A DNA stretch of 64,000 nt from Pleodorina starrii (taxonomy: Eukaryota; Chlorophyta; Chlorophyceae; Chlamydomonadales; Volvocaceae), in the NCBI GenBank assembly GCA_030267565.1, contig BRXU01000007.1, positions 372,001 through 436,000 of the forward strand, read 5' to 3'. Every line of letters begins with the position of its first letter. The first letter of the stretch is position 1. A program made the translations under genes and the position numbers. The notes below the pieces were generated by a model that saw only the letters and a list, made by a program, of their open reading frames with translations, was not told the origin of the DNA and did no database searches. Shown piece after piece: positions 35,801-43,348 of the stretch.

Positions 35801-38594
35801 TTCCTGGCCAACTGCCACCTCATGACCTCCTGGCTGCCCACGTTGGACAAGATCATCGAGGCGTTCGAGACCAAGGCGCCGCACGCCGACTTCCGGCTGT
35901 GGCTCAGCTCCAACCCCTCGCCCGCCTTCCCCATCGCCATCCTGCAGCGCGGTCTCAAGATGACCACCGAGCCGCCCAAGGGCCTGCGCGCCAACCTGCT
36001 GCGCCTCTACAACTCCGTCTCGGATGCCAGCTACGCGCAGTGCAAGGCCGCGGTCAAGTACCAGAAGCTGCTGTTTGCGCTGACCTACTTCCACAGCGTG
36101 CTGCTGGAGCGGCGCAAATTCCGCACGCTGGGATTCAACATCCCCTACGACTTCAACGACACCGACTTCTCCGTGTCGGATGACCTGCTCAAGAGCTACC
36201 TGGACTCGTATGAGGCAACGCCCTGGGACGCGCTCAAGTACCTCATCGCGGGTGCGTGACTGCGTGTACCTGCGTGGTGCCTTTTTGGGGGGCGCTGCGG
36301 GAGAAGGGGCTGGAGGAGAAGGGCTCGGTTCTGCATTTCTGCTGTTGCCCACCGCAGGGAAAGTGGGGGAAAGGGGGCGACGGGGCTCGGGGGGGAGGGG
36401 GGCGGAGCGGCGGGTTTTTGGTAGAGGGCCAGGTCGAGGTGCTGTGGGGGCTGTAGGGTTCTGGTTGGACCGCGGGGTGACGGGCGTTTCCGGAAACGCC
36501 GGCGGCGGAGGGGAGTTCGGTGCAGGGGCCGGGCTGCTTTGGGTTTCTTCGGCTCTGGTCCGACCCCTCCCTGCGGGGCCTTGCGCGCACGCGCGCCGTG
36601 CTCTCCTGACGGCCCCCCGGTATGCGGTATGGTACCGTATGCTGCTCTTGCATGAAGCCCATTCTGCCACGGTAAGGGTTGTACCAGGTCCGTTCGCCCT
36701 CGGGGGAAGGGGTGGGTGGATGGTCCCCTCCCTCGCTTACCTCGCTGTGGCTCATCCTTTACTGCGGCATTCCCTGTTCCACTCTTTCCGGTAAGTCTCA
36801 CAACCCCCTTTTCCTCCGCAACCTTGCCGCCCATCCGCCGCCTCACCCCGCCCGCAGAGGCCAACTACGGCGGTCGCGTGACGGACGAGCTGGACCGGCG
36901 CGTGCTGGCCTCCTACCTGAACAAGTTTTACTGCGAGGACGCGCTGTCGGTGCCCGGCTACCTGCTGTCGCCGCTGCCCACCTACTACGTGCCCGAGAAC
37001 GGCCCGCTGTCGTCCTTCCGCGACTACATCCTCACGCTGCCCGCGGGCGACCGGCCGGAGGCGTTCGGCCAGCACTCCAACGCCGAGATCAGCTACCTCA
37101 TCGAGGACAGCAAGGTGGGTGGTGAGGTGATAAAGAGGAGGCCGCAGCGTTAGTGAGGGGTGACTGGGTGGATGGGTGGGTGGGTGGGTGATGTGGACGG
37201 GGCAGGGGCTGATGCGAGGCCCGGGGCGGGGGGAGGGCGGTGTGGCGCGGGACCGTCAGGGTGGGTGTGCAGGCCTTGATACCGTATTCTATATTATCCC
37301 ACCCTCCCCACCCTCCCCACCCTCCCCACCCTCTCCCATCCTTCCCCATCCTTCCCCTCCCTTCCTCTGCGCAGGTGCTGCTGGACAGCCTGCTCAGCCT
37401 GCAGCCGCGCACCGAGGGCGCCGGCGGCTCCGGCTCCGGCGGCTCCGGCGGTCGTCGCGAGGACGTCGTGATGGCCATCGCCACCGACCTGCTGGACCAG
37501 GTGCCCCAGCCCTTCAACTTGGAGGAGGTCATGAAGGCCAAGGCGGACGACCCCTCTGCGCTGCACGTGGTGCTGTTCCAGGAGGTGGAGCGATACAACA
37601 CGCTGCTGGTGGCGGTGCGGCGATCCTGCGTGGAGCTGCAGCGCGGCATCAAGGGCCTGGTGGTCATGTCGGCCGACCTGGACCTCATCTTTGACGCGCT
37701 GTACGCGGCTAAGGTGCCCGCCGCCTGGCTGCGGACCTACCCCTCGCTCAAGCCGCTGGGGCCCTGGACGCGCGACCTGCTGCAGCGCATAGAGCAGCTG
37801 GCGACGTGGGTGGAGGAGACCTACCCGCGCGTGTACTGGCTGTCGGGCTTCACCTACCCTACTGGCTTCTTGACGGCGGTGCTGCAGACCACCGCCCGCA
37901 AGAGCAGCGTGCCAATCGACAGCCTGTCGTTCGAGTTCTCCATCATCAACCTGGACGAGCGGGAGATCACGGCGCCGCCCAAGGAGGGCGTCTACGTCAA
38001 GGGCCTGTACCTGGAGGGTGAGTAGCGGTAGCGACTAGCGAGGGGCAAGGGGCGGGGGGAGCTGCGGCCCGAACGATTTTTTCGTTGGCGTGGAGGTAGA
38101 TTATGTTTGCATGCATTTGGCCCCCATTTGGCGACACAGTGCTTGGCGTGTGCGCGTATCTGCGCGGCTGGGGGACGCCTCCACGCCCCGGCGCCCTTCC
38201 CCTCCCAACCCCGCTCCCTCGCGCCCGCGTCTTCCTCCCCCTTCTTCAAGTCTCCCGTTCGACCCCGCCCACCCGCGCTTCCTCCCTCCGCCCTCGTTCT
38301 CTCTCGTCGTCGACACCGACAGGTGCCGGCTGGGACTTTGAGAACGGCTGCCTGTGCGAGCCCAACCCCATGGAGCTCATCGTGCCCATGCCCATCCTGC
38401 TGTTCCGGCCCGTGGAGAACAAGAAGCGGACGGCCAAGGGCATCTACGTCTGCCCGCTGTACCTCTACCCGGTGCGCACCGGCACGCGCGAGCGGCCGTC
38501 CTTCATGATCAACGTGGATCTGCGCTCCGGAACCGCCGACCCGGACCACTGGATCATGCGGGGGACGGCGCTGCTGCTGTCGCTGGCCACGTAG
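3504..38594 (+). CDS. DHC10: Inner-arm I1/f dynein 1-beta heavy chain (DNAH2 orthologue), 57 exons
   Basis: Complete axonemal dynein heavy chain, the ATP-driven motor of the two-headed I1 (f) inner arm that regulates flagellar waveform. The exons listed under the domain entries join in one frame to 13677 nt, 4558 residues, from ATG 3504 to TAG 38592-38594. The domain order is tail, linker, AAA1 to AAA4, stalk with microtubule-binding domain, AAA5, AAA6 and C-terminal domain. From memory of animal DNAH2 the match runs the full length, for example MVYFVRDP near the N-terminus, [11 protein letters not shown] in the linker, [13 protein letters not shown] in AAA1 and [14 protein letters not shown] at the C-terminus. 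This distinguishes it from the 1-alpha chain (DNAH10 type). The N-terminus is fixed by exon 2, whose [10 protein letters not shown] segment aligns upstream of the first DNAH2-like strand, and by a phase-1 join to exon 1 across a 54-bp intron. Two introns use GC donors. No frameshift or internal stop was seen. Confidence 0.93.
8836..8931 (-). repeat. Two copies of a dispersed intronic repeat near the donor of dynein intron 8
   Basis: Two inverted copies (about 8836-8870 and 8877-8931) each have an A-rich run and then CCGCAGCGGAG. The second continues into GGACGGAGACGGCG like the other family members. They lie 14 and 55 nt inside the intron that starts at 8822. Confidence 0.65.
9896..10252. repeat. 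Dynein intron 10, bounded by inverted copies of the dispersed repeat
   Basis: The 5' end after the donor (about 9901-9935) reads as a diverged inverted copy with AAAAGAGACACCGCAGCG then GGACGG. The 3' end (10193-10252) is a full direct copy: GGGTCCGTTCGC, then CTCCGCTGCGG, then a T/C tract that runs straight into the acceptor AG. The direct copy shares an identical 37-nt block with the inverted copy at 55659-55695. Confidence 0.7.
11027..11058 (-). repeat. Dispersed repeat copy in dynein intron 12
   Basis: A diverged inverted copy with GAAGAAACCAGCGCAGCG then GGGACGGAGGCG, 125 nt into a 419-nt intron. Confidence 0.45.
13261..13380. repeat. Short tandem repeat in dynein intron 16
   Basis: Four copies of a unit starting CCGGCCTATCCGTGGATAAT at about 13261, 13299, 13337 and 13360, with spacings of 38, 38 and 23 bp. 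It ends about 30 nt before the acceptor of exon 17. Confidence 0.88.
13779..13820 (+). repeat. Dispersed repeat copy in dynein intron 17
   Basis: A direct copy: ACCTCCGTCACATCGCTGCGG, TATCATCTTTACTGCCCC. It is followed by a degenerate CCCGACCCGAC-rich tract (about 13825-13965) that leads to the acceptor. Confidence 0.5.
15021..18826 (+). other. DHC10: Dynein linker region (exons 20-27, residues 1284-1785)
   Basis: Exons: 15021-15191, 15635-15820, 16057-16176, 16462-16710, 17085-17273, 17546-17717, 18042-18248, 18615-18826. This is the DHC_N2 linker, the mechanical element that swings over the AAA ring. It carries the conserved strings [36 protein letters not shown] and [17 protein letters not shown]. 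The intron after exon 20 starts with GCAGGT, because only the cut after AAG at 15191 keeps the downstream VDDMEEAA frame. Confidence 0.9.
19132..20855 (+). other. DHC10: Dynein AAA1, main ATPase site (exons 28-32, residues 1786-2055)
   Basis: Exons: 19132-19281, 19508-19601, 19868-20130, 20350-20478, 20683-20855. The Walker A motif GPAGTGKTE (about 19906-19932, near residue 1880) and Walker B-type [17 protein letters not shown] are both intact, as expected for the hydrolysing site. [15 protein letters not shown], the strongly conserved strand and sensor region, follows in exon 31. All key residues appear standard, so the motor should be active. Confidence 0.95.
20625..20682 (+). repeat. Dispersed repeat copy forming the 3' end of dynein intron 31
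   Basis: A direct copy with GCTAACGCCGTCTTCGTCTC, then TCCGCTGCGG, then TATCTTCTTTTTACCCCACAG. The repeat itself supplies the pyrimidine tract and the AG of the splice acceptor before exon 32 at 20683. Confidence 0.65.
21186..21317 (+). mobile_element. tRNA-derived SINE-like insertion in dynein intron 32
   Basis: A 104-bp insert (21200-21303) is flanked by perfect 14-bp direct repeats GTATACGCGCGTGC at 21186-21199 and 21304-21317, as expected for a target-site duplication. The insert has tRNA-like order: GAGAGTTAGGGCACTGAACT resembles the D-arm/anticodon side of a class-II tRNA, and CAGTTTGATGCTGG resembles a B box (GTTTGATGC against GTTCGANNC). No poly-A tail is visible. tRNA-related SINEs are known in Chlamydomonas. 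The downstream repeat lies directly before the splice acceptor AG at 21318-21319. Confidence 0.72.
21320..23443 (+). other. DHC10: Dynein AAA2 (exons 33-36, residues 2055-2359)
   Basis: Exons: 21320-21563, 22061-22234, 22511-22745, 23185-23443. The P-loop GRTGSGKSE lies at about 22136 (near residue 2161). [24 protein letters not shown] and [16 protein letters not shown] are typical of this module. Exon 36 ends in a GC donor (TGCAG, then GCGAGC). Exon 33 starts two bases after the downstream target-site repeat of a SINE insertion. Confidence 0.93.
21984..22058. repeat. CGGCC pentanucleotide microsatellite next to an acceptor
   Basis: About 13-14 copies of CGGCC/CCGGC run to the acceptor of exon 34 (22061). 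They replace the usual pyrimidine tract with a G-interrupted one. Confidence 0.95.
23699..25781 (+). other. DHC10: Dynein AAA3 with Gly/Pro-rich insert (exons 37-40, residues 2359-2750)
   Basis: Exons: 23699-24028, 24252-24576, 25046-25212, 25430-25781. The AAA3 P-loop is GNVGVGKTM (about 24457, near residue 2537), and the Walker B-type motif is [21 protein letters not shown] follows in exon 40. Exon 37 codes for about 35 extra Gly, Pro, Ala and Thr residues (about 23805-23925) between VPENGVG and LVEMWF, where animal DNAH2 has only a short loop. Confidence 0.92.
25213..25330. repeat. About 30-bp tandem repeat at the donor of dynein intron 39
   Basis: Three to four copies of a unit resembling GTGCGTGACTGCGTGCGTGG plus GTGCGCTTT start at the donor itself (25213). 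The repeated GTGCGTG strings create multiple donor-like sites in tandem. Confidence 0.88.
26079..28071 (+). other. DHC10: Dynein AAA4 (exons 41-44, residues 2751-3077)
   Basis: Exons: 26079-26297, 26661-26954, 27202-27363, 27766-28071. The P-loop-like [13 protein letters not shown] (about 26856, near residue 2888) and LFLFDETQI correspond to the AAA4 nucleotide site of axonemal dyneins. [18 protein letters not shown] and [17 protein letters not shown] follow, as in other heavy chains. Confidence 0.93.
26996..27068. repeat. 17-bp tandem repeat in dynein intron 42
   Basis: Four near-perfect copies of GTGCGTACTGTGGGGGC, with a fifth degenerate copy, lie about 45 nt after the donor. Confidence 0.9.
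28696..31410 (+). other. DHC10: Dynein stalk coiled coil and microtubule-binding domain (exons 45-48, residues 3078-3466)
   Basis: Exons: 28696-29028, 29544-29754, 30252-30615, 31152-31410. Exons 45-46 encode the ascending coiled coil (long Lys/Glu/Ala heptads ending in [18 protein letters not shown]). The microtubule-binding head runs from about [12 protein letters not shown] through [16 protein letters not shown] to [14 protein letters not shown]. The descending coil is in exons 47-48, then the chain enters AAA5 at [12 protein letters not shown]. Confidence 0.92.
29810..29835 (-). repeat. Dispersed repeat core near the donor of dynein intron 46
   Basis: GGAAATAGAGACCGCAGCGG matches the inverted core of the repeat family. 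It lies 55 nt inside a 497-nt intron. Confidence 0.4.
31901..32115. repeat. ACTCC pentanucleotide satellite, about 43 copies, in dynein intron 48
   Basis: A perfect run of ACTCC from 31901 to 32115, 61 nt before the acceptor of exon 49. It is open in several frames and generates long artefactual plus- and minus-strand frames (Ser-Thr-Pro-Leu-His and Gly-Val-Glu-Trp-Ser repeats). Confidence 0.98.
32562..32706. repeat. GC-rich 13/26-bp minisatellite in dynein intron 49
   Basis: Units of GGGCGAGCGAGG alternate with GCGCGAGCGAGG in a 26-bp higher-order pattern. An (AG)n run follows at about 32802-32836. Confidence 0.92.
33514..33546 (-). repeat. Dispersed repeat copy in dynein intron 50
   Basis: GGTATAAAAAGAGATACCGC followed by GGGAAGGGGCGG matches the A-rich side of the family consensus but has lost the CGGAG core. 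Confidence 0.35.
34325..37114 (+). other. DHC10: Dynein AAA6 (exons 52-55, residues 3719-4254)
   Basis: Exons: 34325-34795, 35007-35350, 35716-36251, 36858-37114. Landmarks are [63 protein letters not shown] and [14 protein letters not shown]. The last two exons lead into the C-terminal domain. Confidence 0.93.
35529..35620. repeat. CA microsatellite with duplicated flank in dynein intron 53
   Basis: A (CA)n run is followed by two copies of CGCCACCTCACCCATACCTCA, each preceded by a CA run. Confidence 0.88.
37126..37152 (-). repeat. Dispersed repeat core near the donor of dynein intron 55
   Basis: GATAAAGAGGAGGCCGCAGCG followed by TTAG lies 11 nt inside the intron, in the inverted orientation seen near other donors. 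Confidence 0.4.
37375..38594 (+). other. DHC10: Dynein C-terminal domain (exons 56-57, residues 4255-4558)
   Basis: Exons: 37375-38017 and 38323-38594. The domain starts with [10 protein letters not shown] and contains a Gly/Ser linker ([13 protein letters not shown]). It continues with [19 protein letters not shown] and [15 protein letters not shown], and ends [14 protein letters not shown] before TAG at 38592-38594, matching the usual axonemal dynein C-terminus. Confidence 0.94.
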
Positions 38595-39496
38595 GCGGGG
38601 TGGGGCGAGCCTTGGGAGGGAGAAGCGGGCTCGGGGAGACGGTCTGGGCTCTGCCGCTGCCGCAGAGTCTTCCTGATGCTGTGGGAGGGAGAGCGGTGGT
38701 GGTGGTGAGGGGGGTTGGGGAGGGGAGGAGGTAGGGGTAGTAGGCGTAGTAGTAGTAGGCGCGTGCGGTGAATGTGTGCTTGCTGATTGTACTGTGAGCG
38801 GCAGTCAATTAAATAATGTAGCTGGCAGCTGTGGGGAGGCGCAGAAGGGTTTTGGATGACACCACCTCGCAGTTACGGGTGGGTTGGCGGCTTTGATGGA
38901 AGGAGGTACGGCGAGGATGACACGATTGCAGTACTTTCCCTCCAGCGAGCGTGTGAAACTGCGAATGGCGCGGGTATGTACAGATTGTCTTGCTTCTCTT
39001 GGACTATTGCAGGCCGGGTTCGTTGATAGGCACCTTGCCTTGCGTTTTGCGTGCGACAGTTAGCGACCGCCTGCGTGCGGTACTGCTGACGTTGGGACCA
39101 CAACCGGTACATACAAATGACGGGACCTGGCTGGCCGCTGGCTGCGTGGCTGGGACCCAGACGCCTGCAGCACGCTGCAGGAGGGCCTCGCGGTAACGCT
39201 GTAACGCGGGCTCTTTCGCGCCTTCCGGTCGGCTGGCGCTGGTTTAGCGCGTGTTCCTTGACAGCTGACGTTGGGTCCCAACCTGTGGCTGTGAGCAATT
39301 GGACGGCCCCGTCGCCACAGCAGCAACCCTTGCACCGTAGGGCCGAGTTCACCCAGGGCGCCGATACGAGCCGCTCGCCCTGTAGCAACCACCCGTTCAT
39401 AGCTATGCACACGTGACGGCCATTGAAGACTGTGCAACATAAGAACAGAGCAAAGTCTCGAACCCCCTCGCTGAGCTCAGCTCTCGCGGCCCGCCC
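38595..39496. other. Convergent 3' region between the dynein and a minus-strand gene
   Basis: No coding exon recognised. It holds the dynein 3' UTR. A TGTAA, the usual chlamydomonad polyadenylation signal, occurs at about 39200, some 610 nt after the stop, and is the best candidate seen. A short repeated GTAGTAGTAGG run lies at about 38730-38760. Confidence 0.5.
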
Positions 39497-40778
39497 TCAG
39501 CGAGCGCCGCCGCTCCCCGCCACGGACTGCACGTCGCGCCGCAGCCCCTCATACACCGACCCACGGATCACACCGCCCCCGCCATCACCGCCGCCGACGC
39601 CCCCTTGCTCCAGGTCCCTACGCCACTGCTGGCCCTCCTCCTGACCGTGGCCGACCGGTCGCAGCTGCCGGCCCAGGGCATGCCCCACCTGCACCCCCGC
39701 CTGCACCCCCGCCTGAACCCCCGCCTGAACCCCCGCCTTGACCGTGTGCTTCACGCCGCTGAACACCGCCCCAGCCGCATCCGCGGCGGCTCCCAAGCCG
39801 CCGCCGCCGCCGCCGCCCATTTCGATCGTTTCGGCGCCAGCCGGCGCCAGCGCCGACGCGGCGGGCTGCTGCAGCACAGGCTTGGGCTCATCGGGGTCGC
39901 TTCGGTAGCCCCGTCGGTTGCGGTGCTCCGAGCCCGGGGAGCCGCCGCCGCCGTTGTTGCTGCTGGCACCCGACTCCGAGGCGTGCGGTGTGGCGAGCAG
40001 CGGCTGCACCGCCCCAACCAGACCCTCGGTGGCCAGCACGATGGGGCTGCCCGCCAGGCCGCCGGTGCCGGACCCGCCGGCGGTGGTGGTGCTCGCCGCG
40101 TCGGAGCCTCCCTGTAGGCACGAGCCGGGCAGCGGTACAACAATTCGTCAACACATGCCCCCCAGGGGCGCTGAGGACGGACTGCACAGGTACTCCACAG
40201 GTACTGTCACAGCCGTCCGCAACCCGGAAAACACAAGTGCTCGAGTCCGCGAAAGCGCTCCTGCAGCAGCAGCAGCAGCAGCCAACAGCAGACAGCGCCA
40301 CGGTGCCGTTCTTTCGTGCCCGAGGAGGGGAGGCGCACACGGCGAGACGACGCCCTGTCCGCCGCCCGGCTCCTGAGTTCCTGACAGCATCGTCTTCACG
40401 CAGGAAACAAACATCATATGCCGATGCCGATGCCGTGCGGTACACCGGAGCCCAATGAGCAACGCGGGTCGAACCACAAAGCACAAACGTTACGCCGTCA
40501 CGCCGTAAGAACCTAACACCCGACTCAGAACCCAGAAGCCGGGGACCCACCCGCTCCCCCAACAGCCGCCGCTCCGCCGCGTGCCGCAGCGGACCCATCA
40601 CCCAGAGCGTAGGCTTCCAGATCCACTTGGTGCGTTTCGCGGCCTTGGCGCCCAGGCGCGACGCGCGAACCGCGCCGTGCGCCACCGCCGGGGCCGTGGT
40701 GGATACCTGCTGCGCGGCGGCGCGGGCCGTCTCAGCCACCACCTGAAAGTCGTCCAGGTAGGGCCGCGGATCTTGAAG
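39497..40778 (-). CDS. Unrecognised protein, 3' two exons
   Basis: Spliced minus-strand model with exons 40778-40551 and 40111-39497 joined in phase 0 (donor CGG then GTGGGT, acceptor CTACAG). The stop TGA is at 39497-39499. The acceptor before 40778 (ACGCAG) shows at least one more exon upstream that I could not fix. The known 280 residues begin LQDPRPYLDDFQVVAETARA and continue into a basic, Trp-containing segment (KRTKWIWKPTLWVMGPLRHA). Then comes a Gly/Ser-rich part with GGGGGGGLGAAADAAG and a four-residue repeat AGVQAGVQAGVQAGVQVG that would form a small-residue helix. No family recognised and no signal peptide seen. The intron contains a CAG run. Codon bias like the neighbours supports a real gene. 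Confidence 0.5.
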
Positions 40779-43348
40779 CTGCGTGGGGGCCCGGGCGGAG
40801 ACGGCCGGGGCGGGACAGGTCGGGGTTAGATCGAGTGAGATGCGAAATATGTACTGGGTGCAACAACCAGTCCGATGGCTGCAGGGCGGCGCAGGGCGGC
40901 GCAGGGCGGGGGAGGCAGCACAGCGGAAACGCGAGGGGTGGGTGTGGGAAAGAGGAGGCGGAATCTGGCCGCTGAGCTGGCGCGAAGGTGGCGTGCGGCG
41001 GTGGGGCGGCGGCGCAGCCTGTTCTTCGCGACTCGGCAGGGGCATTGCTCACAGCGCAGGCGCCGTCGCCGCGGCGCGTGCACCTATCCCCATTCCCATC
41101 CCCGTTTGCGCGTCACCGAGAGACTCGCGTGATGGTGAGGCGCCGCAGCGGTATGCTCAGGGTGCTGTCCAATCGCGGCGAAAGCGGTGGGGTGGCGGCG
41201 TGTGCGCGGACCCACGGGTCGTATCTGCTTGCTGGCCGCGCAGGTGAGCACTGCAGCCGCTGCATTGCTTCCGACGGCGCCCAAGACCTAGCGTATGTGC
41301 TGGAATTGCGTCAAAACAAATAGGCCGCGCGCGCAAAATGAGTTTTGCTGCGAGTACTTCCATTGAAACCAGTTGGAAAGGTATTCGCACAAGCTCTCAC
41401 CATCGTCCCGAAGGCGCAGGCGCAGGCGCAGGGGCCAAAAAAGCAGCTGCTGATTGAGATGGGCATGCTGGGTTGGTTGTAATCGGAAAACTGTTGTATG
41501 GTGGTGAGGCGGGGGCCTCTTTAATCCTTTCTCCAAGGCTCCTAAAGCTTGATTCGATGCCGAGAAGCCTGATATGGAGCTCCAAAAGAGCAAATCCACC
41601 GGGAGGCTAGAATGAACGAGTTTAAGGCAGGAAACGAGCCAACTTGTTTTTGATGGAATGCCGGAAGGAAAGAGGCTTGCGTCATGCGCTCGTACTCGCA
41701 GAAGCCCTATGTGCAGCCAGCAATTTTTCTGACGGCAAATCGATGACCTCGTTCGTTCTTGTGCAATGAATTTGATATCCAGGTTCTATCTGGGCGTAGA
41801 GCAGGACAGAGCTATCTTACGTCCGGGGCCCACGCGTGCGCACGTCGCGAGCCCGAAACAAGTTGTCATGCCGCGTGCGAGCAAGGATTGTTTCGGTTGC
41901 TGCTTGCAAGATGCGGTCCCGCTGCGGCTTACGGTACGCTGTTTGGAGCCGGCCCGGCAAATGAGCCCCAATCCAGCCTTTAACCAAGCCAGGGTAGCGG
42001 TTCTTGCGCGAGATATCTAGGCAAACACCGCGGAGTGCGCAGCTGAACCGTAACTGCCACCACTACTGCTGCGCGCGAACTTTACGGAACAGGCCACGGC
42101 CAGCCGGGGGGAAGAAGTTTTTTCTATTACTACAGGCAAACATGGAGTACGTAGGGCACTCCAAACCTTAAGATTTGTCAAGTGAAACAATCCTGGACAA
42201 AATCCTGTAGGAATTTTACTTCCCGCCAGAACGCTGCGGACGCAGTACAACTACAGTTCCGCAGGCCCGATGGATAGATCTAGAGCGTTTTAGTTTCATT
42301 ACGATACGGTGCCTTTTTAGTCAGGCACCGTGCGGTTGAATCGGGGTGTGAGCGGCCCACACGGCGACAAGGGGCCTGACGTGAGTCCGGAGGGTGGCGG
42401 CTCACAGTCGCCAAATCGCGTCGCTGATTGTCCCGTCGAAGACCGGGTCCAACGGTTTCCGTTCCGGATCTCGTCGCGTGCGCTGCACACGCCGGTGCGC
42501 ACCATACACGAGTGGCACGAGCGGCGGCTTGCGTATGCGATGCTGCATTTACGCAGCGGCTTCAGGCGGTGTGCCGGAATGCGCGCGCGGGCGGCTATGC
42601 AAACTACTAAAAAGCGAAGCAAATGTCGTACACCGCAGCTGCGCCGGGTTGAGGAAGCTCCACTGCTCTCCAGCCCCAAAGAAAATACCAGGTCTGGTCG
42701 CATATATAAAGGTGCACAACCGGGCGAGCGCCTGCAGGGCAAGCCGCTGACGACCAGAGTGGCCGCAGCGACCGGATCCCAAGTTGTGAGAGCGCTGTTG
42801 TAATGTTACCTGTAAAATGATGTTTTTCTTACAGTTTGCGGCAAAACTATGCAGGGCCACTGCTTCGGCGTCGCCGCAACGGGGCAATTTGAATTCCGAG
42901 CCATGCCGGACCGACGCCGTCTGAATCGATCGAAGCCAAGAAGCCAACACCCACTGAAAGGGTTTCATTGCAAACATGATAGTGCATATTACAATTAGAT
43001 TAGTTTCATATATTCTATGCCATTTATTTGCCAAAGCCGGTCGATTCCCCTCCTGCTAGCTGCTACTGCAGTCAACTGCTGCCCGGTACCTAGCCTACAA
43101 GATGCCGTACGGACATGCAATCTGCGCTTTAATTTATAATAACTTTATGTCGATGATTTTTATTGCTGTGAGTGGCCCCAGATGGCCTGTGAAATTCAGC
43201 TAGATCCGATAGATCAGTTTAAACTCGTTCGGCTAGTCTCGTCCCATCCAACCAGGTCCAACCATGCTTACGTTCTGTTGTCGAACAGTAACGCATTAAT
43301 GTAGTCAAACAAAATAGCAGCAGTTCCGATAACTACAATTTTACGGCC
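40779..43348. other. Intergenic region, less GC-rich, no confident gene
   Basis: The 5' exon(s) of the minus-strand gene must lie in its left part (40779 to about 41300). A good donor CAG then GTGAGC on the plus strand at 41242-41249, after an ATG at 41132, could be an unrelated first exon but has no partner. From about 41600 the sequence is AT-richer. A hairpin with a perfect 9-bp stem (42306-42314 with 42323-42331) stands at the edge of a GC-rich island (42306-42790) that has open frames on both strands but no recognisable protein. Confidence 0.4.
42306..42331. repeat. Perfect 9-bp-stem hairpin
   Basis: ACGGTGCCT and AGGCACCGT form a perfect stem around an 8-nt loop (TTTTAGTC) at the left edge of a GC-rich island in an AT-richer region. 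It could be a terminator-like fold or the end of a mobile element. Confidence 0.6.

Noticed and set aside
41132..41248. Plus-strand ATG frame ending in a good donor (CAG/GTGAGC)
   Set aside because: No downstream partner exon was found, and the segment overlaps where the 5' exon of the minus-strand gene is expected.
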